From NCBI GenBank assembly GCA_964449305.1, contig CAYUYM010000084.1, positions 1 to 13,899 on the forward strand: a stretch of 13,899 nt of DNA, in the 5' to 3' direction. The notes beneath the pieces were generated by a model. It was not told the origin of the DNA. It ran no database searches and was given only the letters and a program-made list of their open reading frames with translations. Made by a program: the position numbers and the translations under genes. Below, in pieces: positions 6,677 to 13,693 of the stretch. The DNA comes from CAYUYM01 sp964449305 (GTDB taxonomy: Bacteria; Bacteroidota; Ignavibacteria; SZUA-365; CAYQST01). Positions within the stretch are counted from its first letter, which is position 1, and every line of letters starts with the position of its first letter.

Positions 6677-7384
6677 CTACCCCCGCATCCATAGGGCCTG
6701 GCGGAGCTGCCGGGCACGGTGGGGTTGTCGCATGCGCCGTTTCGTCATCATTATCGTCAGTGTGGTCATGATGTCAGAAAAGTTGGAGTAAGCATGGAAG
6801 CTGATGTTCATCTCCTGGCAGTAGTGGATGAGCCTGTCCCGGGCAAAGACGACATCAGCATACTGCACCGGGCAGAAATCCGAGAATCCATCACCGATGT
6901 AGACGAGCACGTCCTCATCCGGCGCCCCGGTCACCATCATGTTGCGCTTGCACGTGCCGCATCTGTCGCATTCCGCATCCGACCAGGGACTTGCCACGGT
7001 CCTGCTGTCCATGGAGAAGTGATTTGTGAACACATGCACTCGCCGGATCAGGTCGCCAAGGATGCGGTGGATGTACACATCCAGGCCATCGCTCAACACC
7101 GTCACCGGGATGCCCAGTTCCTCCATGCGGTCCAGGAAGGGTGGAAAGGTGGGGTCGACAACGAAGTTCTGGCAGAAGCGCTCGATCGCCTCGTGCGTGA
7201 GGCCTGTCATGCGGTGGCAGTGCCGACGGAACATCTCGGACGCGGAGATCCTCCCCTGCTGAAACAGGGCGTTGTCCTCCCACATTCCCGGGCCTGAGAA
7301 ATGCTCGAAAAACGCATCGCCCACGTCAGGGTGAACGATGGTTCCATCGAAATCACAGTACATTCGAAGCGTTGCCGATGTCAT
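6677..7384 (-). CDS. MtnX-like HAD-IB family phosphatase
   Basis: This 235-residue soluble phosphatase has all the HAD motifs. Motif I is YCDFDGTIV, with nucleophile D11 and acid/base D13. Motif II is VTVLSDGLD with S98. The acidic motif is YIGDGFSDF with D165 and D169. A cysteine cluster CDRCGTCK (139-146) sits in the second half, as in MtnX-like proteins, and could bind a metal. MtnX removes phosphate from an enol-phosphate intermediate of methionine salvage, but no other salvage gene is in the window, so the substrate is open and serine-phosphate-type substrates cannot be excluded. The open frame runs far upstream through tatA sequence. The ATG at 7384 is chosen because homology starts a few residues later, but an in-frame GTG at 7387 is possible and the nearest GGGAGAGG is rather far away. 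It lies in the psd operon between tatA (49 nt away) and the M50 gene (1 nt). Confidence 0.8.
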   Translation of the reverse strand: MTSATLRMYCDFDGTIVHPDVGDAFFEHFSGPGMWEDNALFQQGRISASEMFRRHCHRMTGLTHEAIERFCQNFVVDPTFPPFLDRMEELGIPVTVLSDGLDVYIHRILGDLIRRVHVFTNHFSMDSRTVASPWSDAECDRCGTCKRNMMVTGAPDEDVLVYIGDGFSDFCPVQYADVVFARDRLIHYCQEMNISFHAYSNFSDIMTTLTIMMTKRRMRQPHRARQLRQALWMRG

Positions 7385-7420
7385 CACACAGAGCCGGCCT
7401 CTCCCGGGGTCACACGATGC

Positions 7421-7432
7421 CGCCCCGGGGCG
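7421..7432. other. GC-only 12-nt palindrome between tatA and the HAD gene
   Basis: CGCCCCGGGGCG is a perfect palindrome placed 1 nt after the tatA stop codon on the minus strand. As RNA it can form a 4-bp stem with a 4-nt loop. No T-run follows. It may be an RNA processing or 3'-end protection element in the polycistronic mRNA, or chance in GC-rich DNA. Confidence 0.3.
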
Positions 7433-7433
7433 C

Positions 7434-7631
7434 TCACTGGTGCTTGGTGTCGTCGATCTTCTTGCTGTCGTCGACCTTGATATCGTCCTGGATGTCTTTT
7501 GCGGCCTTGCGGAACTCACGGATGCCCTTGCCCAGGCCCTGGGCGAGTTCGGGGATCTTCTTCGCGCCGAAGAAGACCAGCACGATGAGAAGAATGATGA
7601 TGATTTCGCTGGTGCCAAGGTTGCCGAACAT
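7434..7631 (-). CDS. tatA: Twin-arginine translocase subunit TatA/TatE
   Basis: This 65-residue protein has the full TatA layout. A short N-terminal stretch (MFGNLGTSE) leads into one membrane helix (about 9-21, IIIILLIVLVFFG). The FG hinge follows (21-22), then an amphipathic helix (KKIPELAQGLGKGIREFRKA, 24-43) and a charged, disordered tail rich in D and K. TatA oligomers form the pore or membrane-weakening element that moves folded proteins across the inner membrane with TatC. tatC and tatB are not in the window, as is common where tat genes are dispersed. The start at 7631 is supported by AGGAGG 4 nt upstream. It sits 16 nt after purQ and is presumably carried on the same mRNA. Confidence 0.95.
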   Translation of the reverse strand: MFGNLGTSEIIIILLIVLVFFGAKKIPELAQGLGKGIREFRKAAKDIQDDIKVDDSKKIDDTKHQ

Positions 7632-7635
7632 GGTG

Positions 7636-7641
7636 CCTCCT
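7636..7641 (-). promoter_or_regulatory. Consensus ribosome binding site of tatA
   Basis: On the minus strand AGGAGG lies 4 nt before the tatA ATG, within the 16-nt gap after purQ. It is the only perfect Shine-Dalgarno hexamer among the genes of this operon, consistent with high TatA demand relative to its operon partners. Confidence 0.75.
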
Positions 7642-7647
7642 GTATCG

Positions 7648-8352
7648 TCAGCTCGTGGACGTCGTCATGGATTGGATGAGTGAGAGAAAGATGCCCGCCC
7701 CATCGGAGGAGCCGAGCAGGGGTTCGCAGGCGCGTTCCGGGTGTGGCATCATGCCAAGCACGTTGCCGGCCTCGTTGATGATGCCGGCGATGTTGTTGAT
7801 CGAGCCGTTGGGATTGGCCCCGGGAGTCGTCTCCCCCGCTGCCGTGGCGTAGCGGAACACCACACGCCCCTCCTTCTCGAGGCGCTCGATCACGTCCGCA
7901 TCTGCGGTGTAGTTGCCCTCGCCGTGCGCGATGGGCATGCGCAGCACGGCCCCGCGGGCGAGCTGTGCGGTGAAGCGCGTCTCCGCCGTCTCAACGCGCA
8001 GGTGCACATCGTGGCAGGCGAAGCGCAGGGATTCGTTCCGGAGAAGCGCTCCCGGCAACAGGCCGCTCTCGGTCAGGATCTGGAAGCCGTTGCAGATGCC
8101 GATGACGGGGCCGCCGTTGCGGGCGAATTCCACCACCTCGCGCATCACCGGCGAAAAACGGGCGATCGCACCGCATCGCAGATAGTCGCCATAGCTGAAG
8201 CCACCTGGGAGCACCACGGCATCGAAACCGGCGATCGAGTGCGACTTGTGCCACACAAATTCGGCCTGTTCACCCAGCACGTGCTTCACGGCATGGTAGG
8301 CGTCGTGATCACAGTTGGATCCGGGAAAGACGATGACAGCGAAACGCATCAT
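7648..8352 (-). CDS. purQ: Phosphoribosylformylglycinamidine synthase, glutaminase subunit PurQ
   Basis: This 234-residue class I glutamine amidotransferase releases ammonia from glutamine for the conversion of FGAR to FGAM in purine synthesis, as part of the PurS-PurQ-PurL complex. It starts FAVIVFPGSNCDHD (4-17), the typical PurQ entry. The oxyanion strand is VVLPGGFSYGDYLRCGA (46-62). The nucleophile is C87 in IGICNGFQIL. The PIAHGEGNY block is at 140-148, and the catalytic H204 and E206 are in MMPHPE. Length is standard for small PurQ. Two adjacent ATGs are possible (8352 and 8349); GGAG lies 5 nt before the first. It is 12 nt downstream of purS, the usual partner. purL is not in the window. 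Confidence 0.97.
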   Translation of the reverse strand: MMRFAVIVFPGSNCDHDAYHAVKHVLGEQAEFVWHKSHSIAGFDAVVLPGGFSYGDYLRCGAIARFSPVMREVVEFARNGGPVIGICNGFQILTESGLLPGALLRNESLRFACHDVHLRVETAETRFTAQLARGAVLRMPIAHGEGNYTADADVIERLEKEGRVVFRYATAAGETTPGANPNGSINNIAGIINEAGNVLGMMPHPERACEPLLGSSDGAGIFLSLIQSMTTSTS

Positions 8353-8364
8353 GGCTGCTCCGGG

Positions 8365-8619
8365 TCAGGCGTCGATGCGCTCAAGCGTGAACGAATAGTC
8401 CTCCATCACCGGGTTGGCGAGGAGACGGGTGCAGGCCTGCGTCACCGCCTCCCGCACGGTGGTCTCATCGTCGTCGTCAATCAGGAGCTCAATGAGCTTT
8501 CCGGTGCGCACCGATGTGCATTTCCCGAATTCGAGCAGCGTCAGCGCATGATGGATGGCCTTGCCCTCGGGATCGAGGATCGAGGGACGGCGGCGGACGG
8601 TGATGACGGCTTTGTACAT
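8365..8619 (-). CDS. purS: Phosphoribosylformylglycinamidine synthase subunit PurS
   Basis: This small 84-residue protein bridges PurQ and PurL in the three-part FGAM synthase. It shows the PurS layout: MYKAVITVRRRPSILDPEGK at the start (residues 1-20), AIHHALTLLEFG (21-32), then VRTGKLIELLID (38-49) and a C-terminal NPVMEDYSFTLER block (69-81). The reading frame runs on upstream as an antisense-like extension through pssA, which is not real. The start is either the ATG at 8619, which matches the usual MYK start of the family, or the ATG at 8631, which overlaps the pssA stop (TAATG) and would add MGTR; coupling to pssA makes the second a fair alternative. It is followed by purQ after 12 nt. 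Confidence 0.93.
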   Translation of the reverse strand: MYKAVITVRRRPSILDPEGKAIHHALTLLEFGKCTSVRTGKLIELLIDDDDETTVREAVTQACTRLLANPVMEDYSFTLERIDA

Positions 8620-8630
8620 GCGTGTACCCA

Positions 8631-9407
8631 TTATGGATGTGAATCGAGATGAATCGCTTCCGAGTCGACAGCGTCCACATCCTCCACCTCCTCCGGAGTC
8701 CTGCGGATGACCCGGATGAGCGCGGCGAGGATGCCGAAGGCTTCGATGAAGAGAAGGATGGGAAAGATGCCGCGTTCGCGCAGCACCACGGCGACGATCG
8801 CGAAAAGAACCAGCGCCCCCATCTCCCACGGGTTCGTGCGGAAGGCCCGCAGCGAGATCTTCGGGAACACGGGATACCGTATCGTGCTCACCATGAGCAG
8901 TCCGTTGCAGATCGTGAGCGCCAGCAGGACGTACTGCAACGTCGGGTTGGTCTGTATCGCCTCCGGCCCGAAGAACAGGATGAAGGACATCAGCGTGAGA
9001 GCGGAGACGGGGATCGACAGCCCGACGAAGTGATCCTTGACGAACCCCACGAGCTGGACGTTGAAGCGCGCGAGGCGCAGGGCCCCGAAGATGAGCTGGA
9101 ACGCCGCGATGAGCATGCCAAACGGGTTGAACGTGTACAGCGTCAGCAGGTACAGCACCACCGACGGAGCCACACCAAAACTCACCACGTCGGCCAGGGA
9201 GTCGAGTTGCACCCCGAATTCGCTCGTTGAATGCGTCAGGCGCGCCATGAAGCCGTCGAGAAGATCGCAGACGGCGGCGAAGAAAATGTACCACGCCGCC
9301 AGCGTGAACCTGTGATCCACCGCGCTGATGATGCAGAGGAACCCGAAGAAGATGTTGAGGACGGTGAAGAGATTCGGGACAACCGACCTGCTGATGCGGA
9401 TTCTCAT
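8631..9407 (-). CDS. pssA: CDP-diacylglycerol-serine O-phosphatidyltransferase
   Basis: This 258-residue integral membrane enzyme of the CDP-alcohol phosphatidyltransferase family makes phosphatidylserine from CDP-diacylglycerol and serine. The signature D-x2-DG-x2-AR-x8-G-x3-D-x3-D is complete: D48, D51, G52, A55, R56, G65, D69, D73. Several hydrophobic segments follow (about 77-92, 96-106, 130-150, 155-175, 196-210, 215-235), as in PssA of the Bacillus/FCB type. PssA rather than PgsA is assigned because the serine decarboxylase gene psd overlaps it by 4 nt (ATGA), a known functional pairing, and because the PNLFTVLNIFFGF start resembles PssA. The C-terminus is acidic. The stop codon overlaps a possible purS start. 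Confidence 0.93.
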   Translation of the reverse strand: MRIRISRSVVPNLFTVLNIFFGFLCIISAVDHRFTLAAWYIFFAAVCDLLDGFMARLTHSTSEFGVQLDSLADVVSFGVAPSVVLYLLTLYTFNPFGMLIAAFQLIFGALRLARFNVQLVGFVKDHFVGLSIPVSALTLMSFILFFGPEAIQTNPTLQYVLLALTICNGLLMVSTIRYPVFPKISLRAFRTNPWEMGALVLFAIVAVVLRERGIFPILLFIEAFGILAALIRVIRRTPEEVEDVDAVDSEAIHLDSHP

Positions 9408-10075
9408 GGGGTGGCCACGGCGGGTGATGAAGGAATGACGGCGAGTATCGTTTCTCCGGCAACGGTGACCTGATCCATCGCGACGCGGATCTCGGCGTTC
9501 ACGGGCAGAAGCACGTCCACACGTGAACCGAAACGGATCATGCCGAAGCGTTCACCGGCCACGGCACTGTCGCCGACGGCGATCGGGCAGACGATCCTGC
9601 GCGCGATGAACCCGGCGATCTGTTTGAACAGGACCTTGTACCTGCCATTGTCGATTCCGATGAGCGTCCGCTCGTTGTTGTCCGAGGCCTTGTCCTCGAA
9701 GGCGACGAGGTACCTCCCTTCGATGTGGCGGAAGAATGCGACCCGACCATCCATGGGGTGACGGTTCACATGGACATTGAGCGGCGACATGAAGATGCTG
9801 ATCTGCCTGACTGGCCCCCCCATGAATTCCGTCTCCTCGGCATCGATGATCTTGATCACCTTGCCGTCGGCCGGTGAAATGATGGCATCGGGCACCCGGG
9901 GCGTCACGCGATCGGGATCACGGAAGAAGTTCAGCGTGAAAAGAAAGATGAAGGCGCCGACGGCGATGAGCGCGATTTTCGCGGGCAGATTCGCAAGCAG
10001 CACACCAAGGATGACCATGCCAAGGGAGATGACCAGGATCGGAATGGCAACATCGAGGCCGTATTTCGTGATCAT
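9404..10075 (-). CDS. psd: Phosphatidylserine decarboxylase, short proenzyme
   Basis: This 223-residue enzyme removes CO2 from phosphatidylserine to give phosphatidylethanolamine at the inner membrane. Two N-terminal hydrophobic segments (about 8-28 and 33-50) are followed by NFFRDPDR (49-56), ISPADGKV with D70 (66-73), FMSPLNVHVNRHPMDG with H102 and H106 (95-110), and the self-cleavage site FGSRVD (182-187). There Gly183-Ser184 is the scission bond and Ser184 becomes the pyruvoyl group. The GSR form and the short length are typical of the short Psd subfamily. An upstream TTG at 10123 is in frame, but the ATG at 10075 fits the family start. It is first gene of the region-2 operon and overlaps pssA by 4 nt. 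Confidence 0.94.
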   Translation of the reverse strand: MITKYGLDVAIPILVISLGMVILGVLLANLPAKIALIAVGAFIFLFTLNFFRDPDRVTPRVPDAIISPADGKVIKIIDAEETEFMGGPVRQISIFMSPLNVHVNRHPMDGRVAFFRHIEGRYLVAFEDKASDNNERTLIGIDNGRYKVLFKQIAGFIARRIVCPIAVGDSAVAGERFGMIRFGSRVDVLLPVNAEIRVAMDQVTVAGETILAVIPSSPAVATP

Positions 10076-10250
10076 CGTGCGGGATCCATGTTGTGCGGGG
10101 GAGGTGAACGCATGCCGATGCAACGATCCGGAAGAGGGACCGGTCCATGATCGTGTGACAATGGCATCATGGTGTCGGAACCGGCATCTCCCAAAATAGA
10201 AAAGTCCATGGAATATGAAAAGCCAATCGCTGGTGCACCGGCGGTCTTCG

Positions 10251-10281
10251 TTGGTTTTCAGCGGCGCCCTCGCTAAGTTGG
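10251..10281 (+). promoter_or_regulatory. Candidate Bacteroidota-type promoter of the methyltransferase-lpxB unit
   Basis: TTG at 10251-10253 is followed by 20 nt and TAAGTTGG at 10274-10281, the same geometry as the promoter at 5580-5611 and five of six fixed bases of the TAnnTTTG box. Transcription would start near 10287, about 19 nt before the methyltransferase ATG at 10306. This argues against the longer GTG-started frame at 10282. The rest of the 230-bp divergent gap (10076-10305) holds a GGACCGGTCC palindrome at 10137-10146 and no gene; I could not place a convincing psd promoter in it. Confidence 0.4.
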
Positions 10282-10305
10282 GTGTTTCACTTCGAAGCGC
10301 TTTTC

Positions 10306-10896
10306 ATGACCATCAACCAGTTTTTCTTTCGCAACCGCAGCTACACCCCCATCCCCTGGCTTCTCGTGATGGTCGTGTTCGCACGGCCGGAACCCTGGAG
10401 CCTGATCACCGGCTTCCTCATCGCCGCGCTCGGGGAGTTCACCCGTGCCTCGGGCGTGTTCTACGTCGGCAGCGAGACGCGCGTCACCGGCGAGGTGGGA
10501 GCCAGCCGCCTCGTGACCTCGGGCCCCTTCGCCCATGTCCGCAATCCGCTCTACCTGGGCAACATGCTCATGTACCTCGGCATCGGCATCATGTCCCTCG
10601 CCCTCTTCCCCTGGCTCCAGATCGCGGCCTTCCTCTTCTTCCTGCTCCAGTACATCCTCATCGTGCTGGAGGAGGAACGCTTCCTGCGTGAAAAATTCGG
10701 GGACGAGTATCGCCGCTACACCGAGATGGTCCCACGCTTCATCCCCCGCCTCACCGCCTCCTCCGAGCACCGCGGCACGGCACACATCGACTGGAAGGCC
10801 GGCTGGCGCTCCGAGACGCGGACGCTCCAGGCCCTGGGCCTCACCTCCCTCCTGATCCTCATCATCTGGTTCCTCCAGTGGCGCAGCATTCTGTGA
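10306..10896 (+). CDS. Membrane methyltransferase of the ICMT/phospholipid methyltransferase class
   Basis: This 196-residue polytopic membrane protein has hydrophobic segments at about 17-26, 33-50, 82-100, 103-121 and 178-190. The SAM-binding signature of the isoprenylcysteine carboxyl methyltransferase / PEMT class is clear: SGPFAHVRNPLYLGNMLMY (72-90), then a paired-acid and Y-x2-Y block, LEEERFLREKFGDEYRRY (121-138), ending VPRFIP (142-147). The family transfers methyl groups to lipid-soluble acceptors, but specificity cannot be read from the motif. It faces the PE-making genes psd/pssA and precedes lpxB, so a lipid acceptor, perhaps PE, is possible; this is inference. The ATG at 10306 is preferred over the GTG at 10282 because the candidate promoter would start transcription after the GTG. 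Its 3' end overlaps the lpxB frame by 19 nt. Confidence 0.78.
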   Translation: MTINQFFFRNRSYTPIPWLLVMVVFARPEPWSLITGFLIAALGEFTRASGVFYVGSETRVTGEVGASRLVTSGPFAHVRNPLYLGNMLMYLGIGIMSLALFPWLQIAAFLFFLLQYILIVLEEERFLREKFGDEYRRYTEMVPRFIPRLTASSEHRGTAHIDWKAGWRSETRTLQALGLTSLLILIIWFLQWRSIL

Positions 10897-12005
10897 TGAT
10901 CATCGCCGGAGAGGCCTCCGGCGACAAGTACGGCGCCCTCGTGATTGAAGCGCTCCGGCACCACCTGCCGGACTGCCGCTTCTTCGGCATCGGCGGCGAC
11001 CACATGGAGGCCGCCGGGTGCGAGACGCTGTTCCATGTCCGCCAGACCTCGTTCATGGGCTTCGTGGAGGTGGCACGCAACCTCGGCACCGTTCGGGCCA
11101 TGTTCCGCACCTGCCGCAAGGCGCTGGCAGAACGACGCCCCTCTGCCCTGCTCCTCATCGACTACCCCGGGTTCAACATGCGCCTCGCCCGGGACGCGCG
11201 TGCCATGGGCATCCCCGTCGTCTACTTCATCTGCCCCCAGGTCTGGGCCTGGGGCGCCAACCGCGTCAGGAAAATGGCATCGCGTGTGAACCACCTCGCC
11301 GTGGTCTTCCCCTTCGAGGAACAGCTCTTCCGCGACGCCGGCGTTCCAACCACCTTCGTCGGCCACCCCCTGCTCGATGTTCTCCGCCCGATACCACGGC
11401 AGGGCTTCCTCGCCACCCACGGTCTCGCCGACACGCCCATTCTCGGCCTCTTCCCCGGGTCGCGTCGGCAGGAGATCCGACGCATGCTCCCCGTAATGCT
11501 CCAGGCTGCTCGACTCCTCCGCGAGCGTGTCCCCTGCCAGCCCGTCATCGGCGCCGCCAATGTGCCGGATGAGGTGTTCGCCTCCCATGGCTGGGACGGC
11601 TCGGTCGCCCTCGTCCGCGGGGCGACGCATGCGCTCATGCAGCACGCACAGGTCGCCATCGTCACCTCGGGCACGGCCACAGTGGAGACAGCCCTGTTCG
11701 AGACCCCCATGGTCATCGCCTATCGCGCATCACGCCTCAATTACGAGATAGGCCGGCGGCTGGTCAATGTCTCCTTCATCGGCATGCCGAACATCCTCGC
11801 AGGTCGTGGCATCGTGCCCGAGCTGATCCAGCAGGACTGCACACCTGAGCGGCTTGCCGCCGAGGCCGTGGCCCTCATGGAACACACTGCGGCACGCAGC
11901 GCCATGATCGGGAACCTCCGTGAGGTTCGCACGCTTCTTGGCACACCCGGCGCAGCCGCACGCGTCGCTGACATCGTGCGGGGCGTCATGGATTCCACAG
12001 ACTGA
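10878..12005 (+). CDS. lpxB: Lipid-A-disaccharide synthase
   Basis: This 375-residue inverting GT-B glycosyltransferase (family GT19) joins UDP-2,3-diacylglucosamine and lipid X to form the lipid A disaccharide at the inner face of the inner membrane. Signatures are GEASGDKYGA (11-20), GIGGDHMEAAG (37-47), LLIDYPGFNMRLA (92-104), FICPQVWAWG (117-126, with Cys where Ser is common), FVGHPL (160-165), FPGSRRQEI and, near the C-terminus, the GTATVETAL block. Length is normal. The GTG at 10878 is used because it gives a normal N-terminus. An ATG at 10896 in a TGATG overlap with the methyltransferase stop would leave a start only three residues before GEASGD. No ribosome site is visible, so coupling to the upstream gene is likely. 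It is convergent with fmt. Confidence 0.95.
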   Translation: MAQHSVMIIAGEASGDKYGALVIEALRHHLPDCRFFGIGGDHMEAAGCETLFHVRQTSFMGFVEVARNLGTVRAMFRTCRKALAERRPSALLLIDYPGFNMRLARDARAMGIPVVYFICPQVWAWGANRVRKMASRVNHLAVVFPFEEQLFRDAGVPTTFVGHPLLDVLRPIPRQGFLATHGLADTPILGLFPGSRRQEIRRMLPVMLQAARLLRERVPCQPVIGAANVPDEVFASHGWDGSVALVRGATHALMQHAQVAIVTSGTATVETALFETPMVIAYRASRLNYEIGRRLVNVSFIGMPNILAGRGIVPELIQQDCTPERLAAEAVALMEHTAARSAMIGNLREVRTLLGTPGAAARVADIVRGVMDSTD

Positions 12006-12059
12006 TTTCACGGTATCGACAACGCACCACACCGGGGCGACTGCTTTCCGGCCAGTATT

Positions 12060-12079
12060 GATCGTCGGTCCCGACGATC
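12060..12079. terminator. Inverted repeat between convergent lpxB and fmt
   Basis: GATCGTCGG, TC, CCGACGATC is a perfect inverted repeat; as RNA it forms an 8-bp stem with a 4-nt loop. It lies 54 nt after the lpxB stop and 24 nt after the fmt stop, the usual place for a shared transcription end. No T-run follows on either side, so it is not a textbook intrinsic terminator; it could protect 3' ends or work with Rho. The rest of the 98-bp gap holds nothing recognisable. Confidence 0.4.
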
Positions 12080-12103
12080 GCGTGATGCAATGACAGAGGC
12101 GTC

Positions 12104-13027
12104 TTACACAAACATTTCGCCATCGGCGAGGCGGTAGCCCCGCAGGAAGGCATCGGTCGTCATTGCGCGTGATCCCGCAAGCTGGATCTCATGGATTTCG
12201 ACGGCATCGTGGCCGCAGGCGATGACGAGCCGCCCGTCGTGAAGGGTGACCATGCCCGGCGGGGAATCCTGGTGCAGGTGCAGCAGCGAGGTGCGATGCA
12301 CCTTCAGGGTTGCAGAGCGATGCGTGGTCCACGCCGAGGGCACGGGGTTCATCCCGCGCACCAGGTTGTGCACATCGGCAGCCGGCAGGCGCCAGTCGAT
12401 GCGCGCCATCTCACGGAAAATGCGCGGGGCGGTGGTGGCGGCCGCGTCGTCCTGTGTCCGCGGCTGGAGCGCGTCCCGCGCAAGCAGATCGAGCGTCTCG
12501 ACAACGACGTCCGCCCCGAGTGCTGCGAGGACGTCGTGCAGGTCACCCGCCGTCATGTCGGGCCCGATCGCCGTCTCGCGCTGGAGGAGGATGGTGCCGG
12601 TGTCCACCTTCCGGCGGATGAAGAAACTGGTGACGCCCGTTGTGCGCTCGCCTCGGATCACGGCCCATTGGATGGGGGCAGCGCCCCGGAATCGGGGGAG
12701 AAGCGATCCGTGGAGATTGATGGCGCCGTGCGGCGGCATGGTGAACACCTCCTCCGGCAGGATGCGGAATGCCACGACGATGAACACGTCGGCCTGGAAC
12801 GCGCGCAACTGTTCGAGAAACGCCGGGGAGCGGAGATCCTCCGGCTGGAGCACCGGAAGCCCGGCCTCAAGCGCCACCTCCTTCACCTCGGACGCCTGCA
12901 TGCGGAGTCCCCTGCCCTGTGGCTTGTCCGGAACGGTGACCACCGCACGCACCTCGTGCGTTGATGCCAGCAGCCGTCGCAATGTGACTGCGGCAAACCC
13001 GGGAGTCCCCATGAACACGATGGTCAT
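12104..13027 (-). CDS. fmt: Methionyl-tRNA formyltransferase
   Basis: This 307-residue enzyme transfers the formyl group from 10-formyl-tetrahydrofolate to initiator Met-tRNA. The N-terminal Rossmann domain begins IVFMGTPGFA (3-12). The folate and catalytic core is AINLHGSLLPRFRGAAPI (102-119), with N104 and H106 and the SLLP motif, and the third catalytic residue is D142 in VDTGTIL. The C-terminal OB-like domain for tRNA binding starts about 205, with a short linker rich in A and T before it. Length is normal. The ATG at 13027 is 14 nt after the def stop, with only a weak GGG nearby. The def-fmt pairing is a widespread operon. Confidence 0.96.
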   Translation of the reverse strand: MTIVFMGTPGFAAVTLRRLLASTHEVRAVVTVPDKPQGRGLRMQASEVKEVALEAGLPVLQPEDLRSPAFLEQLRAFQADVFIVVAFRILPEEVFTMPPHGAINLHGSLLPRFRGAAPIQWAVIRGERTTGVTSFFIRRKVDTGTILLQRETAIGPDMTAGDLHDVLAALGADVVVETLDLLARDALQPRTQDDAAATTAPRIFREMARIDWRLPAADVHNLVRGMNPVPSAWTTHRSATLKVHRTSLLHLHQDSPPGMVTLHDGRLVIACGHDAVEIHEIQLAGSRAMTTDAFLRGYRLADGEMFV

Positions 13028-13041
13028 GCAGAACCCGCTCT

Positions 13042-13626
13042 TCAGAAACGGGGCGACTTGCCCGTGAGCACCTGTTGCACCTCAAGATCGGCGATGGGAT
13101 AATCAGTCTCCATCTCCCCCACCATGATCTTCTTGAGTGAGGACATGATGAGGCGCTTGCGCAGCCCGCGGAGATGGTCCGTCATGAACACACCGTTGAG
13201 ATGGTCCACCTCGTGCTGGATGACACGGGCCAGGAAACCATCGGCCTCGACTTCCTGCGGTTCGAACTTCTGATCCATGTAACGGACATGGAGGAGCTCC
13301 GAACGCTCCACTTCCACACGCACCTGCGGCACACTCAGGCACCCCTCCTCATACGTGATCATGTCCCCCCATTCGTCATCGATCACCGGGTTGATCATGA
13401 CCAGCGGCCTGCTGTCCTTGTACTCCTCCACATCCGACAGGTCGATGACGACGATCGAATGCCCGGAGCCGACCTGGTTGGCTGCGAGCCCGACACCGCG
13501 CGCCTGCTTCATCGTGTCGTACATGTCGACGACAAGCGTGCTGATGGCGTCGGTGAGGGATGTGACGTCGCGCGTCTTTTCGCGCAACACTCGCGCGTTG
13601 TAGGTGTAGATGGGCAGAATAGCCAT
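13042..13626 (-). CDS. def: Peptide deformylase
   Basis: This 194-residue metalloenzyme removes the formyl group from the N-terminus of new proteins. All three motifs are present: GVGLAANQ (44-51), EGCLSVP (94-100) with metal ligand C96, and QHEVDH (137-142) with ligands H138 and H142 and catalytic E139. The longer frame starting at 13728 is a read-back into the divergent promoter region; the ATG at 13626, followed by AILPIYTYN and preceded by AGGA at 6 nt, is the typical start. The C-terminus has a tail of about 30 residues after the core. It is first gene of the def-fmt pair and divergent from the oxidoreductase gene across 67 bp. Confidence 0.96.
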   Translation of the reverse strand: MAILPIYTYNARVLREKTRDVTSLTDAISTLVVDMYDTMKQARGVGLAANQVGSGHSIVVIDLSDVEEYKDSRPLVMINPVIDDEWGDMITYEEGCLSVPQVRVEVERSELLHVRYMDQKFEPQEVEADGFLARVIQHEVDHLNGVFMTDHLRGLRKRLIMSSLKKIMVGEMETDYPIADLEVQQVLTGKSPRF

Positions 13627-13693
13627 GTGTGTCCTGAAATGTGGAATCGTTACCTTGCAGATGACGTCGGCATCATCCACAATGAGGCAATGT

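Noticed and set aside
5755..6771. Plus-strand open frame of 338 codons opposite the M50 protease gene
   Set aside because: Highly charged (D, E, R, H) nonsense composition; the opposite strand has both site-2 protease motifs.
7385..7618. N-terminal extension of the HAD phosphatase frame into tatA
   Set aside because: Ser/Arg-rich out-of-frame translation of tatA; the DFDGT motif normally lies within the first 15 residues.
8620..9462. N-terminal extension of the purS frame through pssA, which would look like a fusion protein
   Set aside because: The extension is antisense-like and Arg/Pro/His-rich; PurS is complete without it, and pssA is clearly the coding frame there.
10191..10198. TATTTTGG on the minus strand as a possible -7 box for psd
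   Set aside because: Five of six fixed bases match, but no TTG or TTTG lies at 19-21 nt; the nearest is about 25 nt away, so it was not called.
13649..13656. TACCTTGC on the plus strand as a possible promoter box for the oxidoreductase gene
   Set aside because: The end of the box is wrong and no -33 element is at the right distance.
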